Shown: in pieces, positions 57,478 to 64,000 of the stretch
Layout: the number at the start of each line of letters is the position of its first letter
Numbering within the stretch: position 1 is the first letter of the stretch
Assembly (NCBI GenBank): GCA_958299035.1
Contig: CATQJL010000001.1
Span: 83,267,071-83,331,070 of the forward strand
DNA from: Cylicocyclus nassatus
Taxonomy: Eukaryota; Nematoda; Chromadorea; Rhabditida; Strongylidae
Direction: 5' to 3'
Length of the DNA: 64,000 nt
Notes under the pieces: model-generated
The model's input: the letters and a program-made list of their open reading frames with translations, nothing else
Told to the model about the DNA's origin: nothing
Databases searched by the model: none
Position numbers and translations under genes: made by a program

Positions 57478-58187
57478 GGGCCGCATGCACTAACCTCCCC
57501 GCTGGGGAGGGGATCGCAGCTCAAAAGAAAGCTTCATATTTTGAAGCTCCAAATATCTGGATTTCACATTGTGTACCCATCCGTAAGTATTCCTACCACC
57601 CTTCACTGTGAACACATTGAACAGGAGCGAGAAGGTGCACAAGCCGCATTTTCCAGCTTTTGTATGATCCCTGATGATCCCCGGCGCTTTTCTTCCAAGT
57701 CATTTATCTTTCTTTGAAGTTGATGAAAATCTTCCAAAGTTGTGGATTATCTAACACAACAGTGCTAAGCATATTACTGATGAGAACAAATGAGTTTTTG
57801 AAAATTCGGATTTTTCGGTGAACTCCATTTTCGACCTGTGGTTCATCGCAAATTTCATGACTCCGGTACATCATTTGTTCTTATCAGCAACATGCTAAGC
57901 AGTGTTGGATTAGATATTATGCACAACTTTGAAAGCTTTTTGTTAACTCTGGAGAAAGAAAAATGACTTCAAAGAAAAGCGCCGGGGATCATTAGGGATC
58001 ATACAAAAGCTGGAAAATGCGGCTTGTGCAGCTTCTCGCTCCTGTTTAATGTGTTCATAGTGAAGGGTAGTAGGAATACTTACGGATGGGTGCACAACGT
58101 GAAATCCAGATATCTGGAGCTTCAGAATATGAAGCTTTCTTTTGAGTTGAAATCCCCTCCCCGCGGGGATGTTAGTGCTTGCGGCCC
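57478..58187. mobile_element. PIF/Harbinger-like foldback MITE (710 bp)
   Basis: The ends GGGCCGCA(T/A)GCACTAAC are inverted and the arms pair over about 220 bp. The flanks are TAA on both sides (57475-57477 and 58188-58190), while the B side has a single TAA in GTGTGTAAGAGTCGTG (about 10895), i.e. the empty site. A 3-bp TWA duplication with GGGCC-type ends is typical of PIF/Harbinger (Tourist) elements. Confidence 0.78.
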
Positions 58188-58388
58188 TAAGAGTCATGTT
58201 TTACCCCCCCCCCCCTTCCCCCTCCCTCCTCCCCCTCCCATCCTTCAACCCGCTCACCAGCGATTTGGAAAATGTGAAACCAGAAACTTTTGCCCTGACA
58301 TAGTTATTAGGAGCGAGCCTGATATCAGCCTGATAGTTGTTCTCACTTGTGTCTCCTGTCATAAGGTTATACAAAAATAAGTTTTTAG

Positions 58389-59281
58389 AGAGAAGAAGAG
58401 CTTCCCGCATGTGGCGAGCGTGTGCAAATCAATGTTGGTGGAACAATTTTTGAGACATATCTTTCTACTCTTACAAGATTTGATAAAAGTGTAGGTGTCG
58501 CTTAGTGCTTCTATACTATTTTCGTTTGTTTTAAAAGGTGCTCTCGGTCATGGTTGCTAGTCGTTGGCGAAACCAGAAAGAAATTTTTGTGGACAGGAAT
58601 CCAAAGCATTTTGCGAAAGTAAGATCAATTTCATTTTTTCACAAACGACTTTTCAAAACGTTACTTTAGGTACTGGATTATCTGCGAAGCAGCAAAAATT
58701 TTGCAGCTCCACTGGATGATGAAGCTCGGGAAGAGCTTCGAGAAGAGGCTGAAGTGAGGTTGACAAAAAGCTAACCTCGTCATCTACAGATTTCAGTTCT
58801 ATAACCTGCCTGGCCTTGTTGAAATGTGCTCGCCTGAAGTTTTCCGCGTCGGAGACAGTGTGCAATGGAAGCAAAGTGTTGTCGAAGATTTCTGTCAGTC
58901 CTTCGCAACGTACTGGTATGTACCGCTCAACAGAATTTGATGCCTAAACTACCACTTCCAAAATAGATAATCTTTCAGGCTTTCAAAAGATCATGCCTTC
59001 ATATGCCCCCTCTGCGATGTTCCCCCTGAAAAATGTATTGGTAGAACGTATACCCGTACTGATTCCTTTTTTGTGAGCTATGTATATTTACTAGATGTAA
59101 AGCAACATATGTCATCGGCTAGAGGTACTATTCTTTCTGTAAGTTATGTAAAACTTCAGCTGTCCGAGTGCATTATTCACTTCCAAAGTTTTTGCAGCTC
59201 GATGGCACATTGTGCGAGGTGAAGTGGGAAATGTGGGTAACTCATCTTCCACAATCTGCGCTGCGCCTGGTGAAAAAGTAG
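58389..59281 (+). CDS. KCTD-like BTB/T1-domain protein, paralogue F (intact except unlocated first exon)
   Basis: Exons read as 58389-58490, 58538-58618, 58670-58753, 58797-58915, 58979-59138 and 59198-59281 (TAG), 209 codons in one open frame, with introns of 43-63 nt. The T1 domain shows RVQINVGGTIFETYLSTLT, EIFVDRNPKHF, VLDYLRSSKNF and REEAEFYNLPGLVEMC. Then come GDSVQWKQSVVE, a CPLCDVPPEKC cluster, YLLDVKQHMSS and a last exon with FEF-less but conserved CEVKWEMW and THLPQSALRLVKK. The protein is likely a cytoplasmic or nuclear T1 oligomer, possibly a Cullin-3 adaptor, with no membrane segment, so it is not a channel subunit. The initiating exon was not found. Sister copy is B. This is the best reference copy for the family in the window. 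Confidence 0.78.
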
Positions 59282-61774
59282 CTTGCTCAAAAGGATTTTC
59301 TCTTCTTGTTTTTCTACAGAGCTGTAACAGGCTTATCAGTGGGATTGTAGCTTCTTTTGCGGAAAGTCTTGGATATGTATCTGTATCTGCGTGCTCTTAC
59401 ACTCTTTCGTAAATCGTTCAGCCATTTATAAATTGCATTATGTGTTTAAACTCTGAACAAAAGTCTTCATGACAGTTTTCCTACATGAAGGGTTAAGTAT
59501 CGTGGAACCTTAAAAATGTCGTTGGTGGCAGAACAAAAAGCTATTTCTATGTTTGCACAACTCATCATCAACGCGGCCATTTCAAGTTTTCAGTAGCTAA
59601 AAAAATGCAGGTGATTGTTTTTGTGTTTTTACGCCAGAAAAGTCCGTAATCTCCTTCCAAATAACTTTCCAAACAGTAAAGTTTCGAAAATTTGAAGACA
59701 AGTTCGGTATTATAGGTGATGTACATAGGCAACAAGTAACTTGATCGAGTTGACTTTGCTGGGTAAGATATATCTGCGGCGTTTCTCTAGCATTTTGTTC
59801 ACAGTCACAGAAGTTTAAGCGCGAAAATGGGTACTTCCGCAGGAATTTGCCGCCACACTGATTGAGAACGGAAACTTTCGCATCTTTTTCAACGAAGAGC
59901 TACTAGATATTTGTTTGCTGAATGATCAGCGGAACTTTCGGTCTTGTGACTCGCCCTTAGCTTTTGTTCTCGAATGATTTATGAAACTACAAATACACGA
60001 TTTTGCCAATAATGGATTCTCATGAAGTTTCCTGATTGGTAACATCTAAGCCAGTAGATCAGCGGCTTTTGATACTGAGACACTGACAGTATAGGTAAAT
60101 AACGGATATCAGTCAAGTTTTCCACGGACTACAACTTTTTCTGAAGAACCGGAGCGCGTACTTCGATACATGCAGGTAGATAGCATTCGCATCCTAGCTC
60201 ATTCAAAAATGCATCATTCTAAACGATTTACCGAGATTTCTCAATTTTAATCGATTTATCGATTTCTTGTTTAAGCGAAAACGCGGATTCTCACGTGCAA
60301 GTTATTTTCAACATGCTTTTATGCGAGTGCCACCGCTCTGAGGATTGTCATCGAGCTCCTTCAAACGAATTCTTGTTTTATAAAGAATTCATCATATAAG
60401 AGTGTCGTTGTCCCATTGCAATGTTTATAATAAACGTTGGCAAACTTAAAACTAAACTGTTAAACTGTTAAAATTGTTAGAACCAGCAATAGACCCGTTT
60501 TCTTGTAAGTCACCAATTTGACACTTCTGTTGTTTCCTTTTTGCATGAGAGTAGTTGCTAAGATGAATAGTAAACGAAAGCCGCTTCAATGTTAGTGTTT
60601 GGAAGTGGATTAAGTGTATAGAGTGAGATTCATATTGCAGAATAGATTGTAGAATTGCTTAAGAGAAATTCATTCTATACCTATACCAGCTGCGCAGCTT
60701 TGCGCACTCAAATAAGGACTGAGGAGAGAAAAATAGAAGCAGAGTTGCGTCAGTGGTCTAGACCTGTATATGGACATGCTCATATAGATTTAGCTATCCG
60801 CATTATGCAGACATTTGCTATATAACCAATCAATCACTACCTGAGCATCAATCTTAGAATTCTTTCGTGGTCGTGATACCTAACTCTGGAACCTAGCAGC
60901 TAGCGTACTTGGAATGGACCAAACGGGATCATCCTTTATGGCAGCGAGAACATTTTTGTATGTTCAAATGCAGTACGCTGTTTGAACCCTTGCAAGGGGG
61001 ACGATCTGGGTTAGAGTCAAATCTCCAATGAACGAAATGAACCGCTGCTTAGGCAATGACTCGCTTTCCTCATTTTCCTCATCACAGCCCAAGAGCTTCC
61101 TTTACCAAATATTGTCTCCCATCAGGTCGGAAAGCTATCAGTAAATCAGAAGACCATATAAATATACTTAGTGTTTTGCAAATTTCCTCTGCATTTATTC
61201 TTCGTTTTCTCCAAACAACATCTCTGTTCTCAGCCAGAACCACTTCCTCAAGCAGAACAAAACAAAAAAACTCTTTCGAACCTCCTCAAATGCACCATTC
61301 ACGTCTCCGTAAAACCTGATTCATCCCATACGCTTTGTAAACAGGAGCAGCCAAACTCAGAGGGAATTAAGGAATGGATTGTGTATGTCATGATATAACT
61401 CAACTATAGCTATGCCTTGTCTCTTCGGAGTCAATGGTTTCCACCCGTGAACCGGAAAAGGGCACATTTTTCATGGAGAAATTAGCGCATGAGCGCATTC
61501 CACATTCGTCATCTGCAAGGTGTTTTGCTTACAAAACACCTTGCAGATGACGAATGTAGAATGCGCTTATCTGATGAGAAATGCAGAAACATTTCACAAA
61601 TGCCTTTGCGAAACATCAAGGCAGATGCTCATTATATTACTCGCACATTAATTACACCCGATATCAGTGCTTAATTGATTTACAATTGACAAAATAATAT
61701 TTTAGCCTTAGCCAAGACTTTGCATGATCGGCTGTCTGCTCCATTCGCCAGGATTTCGCTCCAGCTCTCCTTAA
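59282..61774 (+). repeat. Downstream block of gene F, duplicated downstream of gene B
   Basis: Collinear with 26062-27902 except for about 0.8 kb extra at 59860-60660. It includes the hairpin at 61489-61570. No frame is conserved between the copies, so no gene is called. Confidence 0.7.
61489..61570 (+). other. 39-bp hairpin (F side)
   Basis: Arms 61489-61527 and 61532-61570 pair at 37 of 39 positions with a 4-nt loop (CTTA; CCTA on the B side). Confidence 0.7.
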
Positions 61775-63728
61775 AGGCAGTGGGTCGGCAGAATGAGACC
61801 CGTGGCAAAACAAGGTCAGAGGGTAGGAGCCCCATAATGGAACCTATGGGCCAAAGTTCGATCTTTCTCTGCCGCTTCTAACCCCAGAAATTTCAAAGCG
61901 AAAGCAGCGCTCATCTCCTGTCCTCTCCGAACCCGCCCACCGCATGGACGAGTGACTTCCGCGGTCAGAGCGCCAGCAGCAGTGCTATAGGACGACTCTG
62001 CGTCTTCGCCATGAGGGGCTTGAGGACCGGCCCGCCGCCCGTCACCGTCGGCTCAGTACGCGTCGCGGCTCAAAGGCGACGCGTGCACCCGTATACTCGT
62101 TTCATTAAGCATGAGAGACTTTTGCGCAACTATTCTAAGCTACCAAACGAAAAGTGTATTTCAAAGTTGTTTCAGTGCGTAGATTTCGTTATGGCTCCGT
62201 TTGGCGGAGCAGTTCCCCAAACAAATCGATCACTTTGCCTCGTGTGCTTTTGTGCAGATGGTAGACGCCAAACAATTGCTTCGTCACAACAATGGCTCAA
62301 ACACTAAAATGCCACTAAAATATGAGCACGCAGTAAGGAGAGACTTATGCAGTAAAGATAGGCATGAGTCTACGCAGACGAAAAATTAAATTTCCTCCAC
62401 TTTTGATTGTCTGCTTCTTATTATTAGAGAGAATAGAACATGTATGAAAATAATGCAATCTGTTGCTGAGATCACGACCTTTTTTGCGCGGTCCGGATTA
62501 GACTCACTCTGTACACCAAGAAGACAAGGCTTCATAGTTGGACAGGTTGGACAGATAGGATGTCAATTATGCAAATTTAGAGTCAGTGACTCTGTCCACT
62601 CACATGCTTGTCCAGTCACGGAAAATATGATTAGCGAAATTCCAAATTTGTCAAGAAGTTCATCAGCTTCAGTCCGGGGCAGAGTTCTGGTAGTAATACC
62701 AATCCAAAAACTATTGATTTACATGTCGCTAAATGTGGTTTTGAGGCGCTACCTTCCTATCGAACGAGAGTATCGCATTCACTTAGTCACAGTAACCTCG
62801 CTATATCCGTTAGAATACAATTCGAGGAATTTTCGCAACAGACATCGCTACAAGGATGAACATCTACGACTTGTAGGCTTCACAATTCACGCTCATTGTC
62901 TGAAGATGACTAGTAAAGCGATGTAGAAATGTAGAGTCGCTGTGTGTTTAGTCTGTTCGCCCTGGTAGGATCACATGTTGTGCAGCCTCCTTTCCCGCAT
63001 AAGTCTTAAATGGATGGTGGAGTTTTATATAGCAATGTGCAAGCATTCCGCCTCTACGAGATTGGCGCTATTCTAACATCCAGGCCTCAAATTTCAAAGC
63101 TATGATTTTTGCTGGAACACAATAGATGGGCATTCTCCCACACATTATCTACGGAATTCGACAACTAATTTTTTCCTTGCATTGTGTGTTGGTATCAAAT
63201 CACAGATCTGGCTTTGATTGGTCTGAGGGTTAGCTGGTATGCTAAATACAAACAGCATACTTATTTTTGCATAATGAGGCTTCTTCAAGGAGTTCTGGAA
63301 AGTGTACGGCATGAGGTTACGGATTTGCCGTGGACCTTGTCCTTTTCGGGCAGATGTGCCTATGCTCGGTGATTACAAAGTGATGAACAGTGGTGGTGGA
63401 TACTAGCATGGTGCTAACTCTTTTTGCATATTTGCAACGCCAGCGCAAAAATGCGCTTCAATGATGAGTTTCAGTGTGACGCGGACTGTGGCGCGTACTG
63501 AGCCGACGGTGACGGGCGGCGGGCCGGTCCTCGAGGGGCTTCGCGTTCACTCGTCCATGGGGTGGGCGGGTTCGGAGAGGACAGGAGATGAGCGCTGCTT
63601 TCGCTTTGAAATTTCGGGGGTTAGAAGTGGCAGAGAAAGATCGAACTTTAGCCCATAGGTTCCATTATGGGGGCTCCTACCCTGTGAACTTGTTTTGCCA
63701 CAGGTCTCATTCTGCCGACCTACTGCCT
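61775..63728. mobile_element. 1.95-kb TTAA-flanked element with ~280-bp terminal inverted repeats
   Basis: TTAA at 61771-61774 and 63729-63732; the B side has one TTAA (27899-27902) between the same flanks, an exact empty site. The ends AGGCAGT(G/A)GGTCGGCAGAAT are inverted and pairing continues through CCTGTCCTCTCCGAACCCGC and GACCGGCCCGCCGCCCGTCA. The frame 62444-62926 (160 codons) has a CQLC...HSHAC cysteine/histidine group but no recognisable transposase. The TTAA duplication is the hallmark of piggyBac elements; the long ends are unusual for that class. Confidence 0.85.
62444..62926 (+). CDS. Unidentified frame inside the TTAA element
   Basis: 160 codons starting MKIMQSVAEITTFFARSG. CQLCKFRVSDSVHSHAC could bind metal. 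A piggyBac transposase would be far longer and carry a DDD triad, which I cannot find here, so this may be cargo or chance. Confidence 0.25.
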   Translation: MKIMQSVAEITTFFARSGLDSLCTPRRQGFIVGQVGQIGCQLCKFRVSDSVHSHACPVTENMISEIPNLSRSSSASVRGRVLVVIPIQKLLIYMSLNVVLRRYLPIEREYRIHLVTVTSLYPLEYNSRNFRNRHRYKDEHLRLVGFTIHAHCLKMTSKAM

Positions 63729-63732
63729 TTAA

Positions 63733-64000
63733 AAAGTCCCAGTAATCCTAAAAGCTTTTAGTTCTTTATTGTCGGCAGATACGTATGAAAAAAATGGGTG
63801 ATAACGCGCTTTCTAAACATTGCTCTACTTCAGCCTTTTTGTTTATTGTCAAATCCTGCCCTACTAATATGATAGCAAACCGGGCTTGTTTAGGCAACCG
63901 TATCCGCTCTAAAATATAGCCAGATTTGCCTGAACATTGCCTCTCAAATTTTCCTGAGAACAGGCTTCGAGTCAAACCGTCCGCTTCTGTCTCTTACTTT
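63733..64000 (+). repeat. Continuation of the duplicated block up to the window edge
   Basis: Matches 27903-28190 (AATGCTCTACTTCAGCCTTT, CCTGCCCTACTAATATGATA). In the B-side copy the first exon of gene C follows within about 30 bases, so a further KCTD-like gene is expected just outside the window. Confidence 0.6.

Noticed and set aside
379..59281. Voltage-gated potassium channel genes
   Set aside because: The T1 domain fits, but no membrane segments or pore motif follow it in A or F. The proteins end about 90-120 residues after the domain, as KCTD-type proteins do.

Overview
The window looks like a piece of a metazoan nuclear genome, most likely a nematode. The recognisable genes are split by many very short introns (about 43-70 nt) with GT donors and acceptors such as TTTCAG or TTTTAG. 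Nothing bacterial is present (no operons, ribosome binding sites or long intact ORFs). Most of the DNA is transposon, foldback or tandem-repeat sequence. The species cannot be named from the sequence.

The gene content is dominated by one family: six paralogues, all on the + strand, of a BTB/T1 (potassium-channel-tetramerisation, KCTD-like) protein. I call them A (0.4-1.4 kb), B (11.1-26.1 kb), C (28.2-36.3 kb), D (39.3-42.0 kb), E (43.4-46.3 kb) and F (58.4-59.3 kb). They share one exon plan. An exon of 102 nt carries the VNVGG strand, an 81-nt exon carries the F(V/I)DR motif, and an 84-nt exon carries (I/V)L(N/D)YLR, all with phase-0 borders. Next come an FY(N/Y)LP exon, an exon with a Cys-X2-Cys...Cys cluster, and a last exon ending in a QSALRL-like signature. 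They fall into three sister pairs (A/E, B/F, C/D). A and F look intact apart from uncertain first exons. B has a one-base slip in a T run and its last intron is blown up to about 14.2 kb. C lacks the VNVGG exon and is spread over 8 kb. D is broken in exon 6 by a foldback element. E carries a frameshift and a stack of insertions. An unidentified gene upstream of E (42.5-43.1 kb) has a duplicated tail at the very start of the window, so the duplicated unit is larger than the KCTD-like gene. The homology around B and F also extends both ways (8.9-11 kb with 52.5-58.4 kb; 26.1-28.2 kb with 59.3-64.0 kb).

Layout: 0-1.9 kb gene A; 1.9-8.1 kb a 6.2-kb element with 1.3-kb terminal inverted arms filled with other elements; 8.1-11 kb B upstream block; 11.1-26.1 kb gene B with a Tc1-like element and a 10-kb higher-order minisatellite in its last intron; 26.1-28.2 kb B downstream block; 28.2-36.3 kb gene C interrupted by several inverted-repeat elements; 36.3-39.3 kb nested MITEs; 39.3-42 kb gene D; 42.4-43.1 kb unknown gene; 43.4-49.5 kb gene E with nested insertions and a 1.7-kb CAGA-type array; 49.8-52.4 kb foldback and ATTCGAA-rich repeats; 52.5-58.3 kb F upstream block swollen by nested elements; 58.4-59.3 kb gene F; 59.3-64 kb F downstream block with a 1.95-kb TTAA-flanked element. 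The right edge stops just before the position equivalent to the first exon of C, so another family member probably lies outside.

The paralogue pairs act as internal rulers: comparing an interrupted copy with its intact sister gives exact or near-exact insertion points and often the target-site duplication. KCTD proteins generally oligomerise through the T1 domain and many are Cullin-3 adaptors. That role here is inferred from the family, not shown by the sequence.
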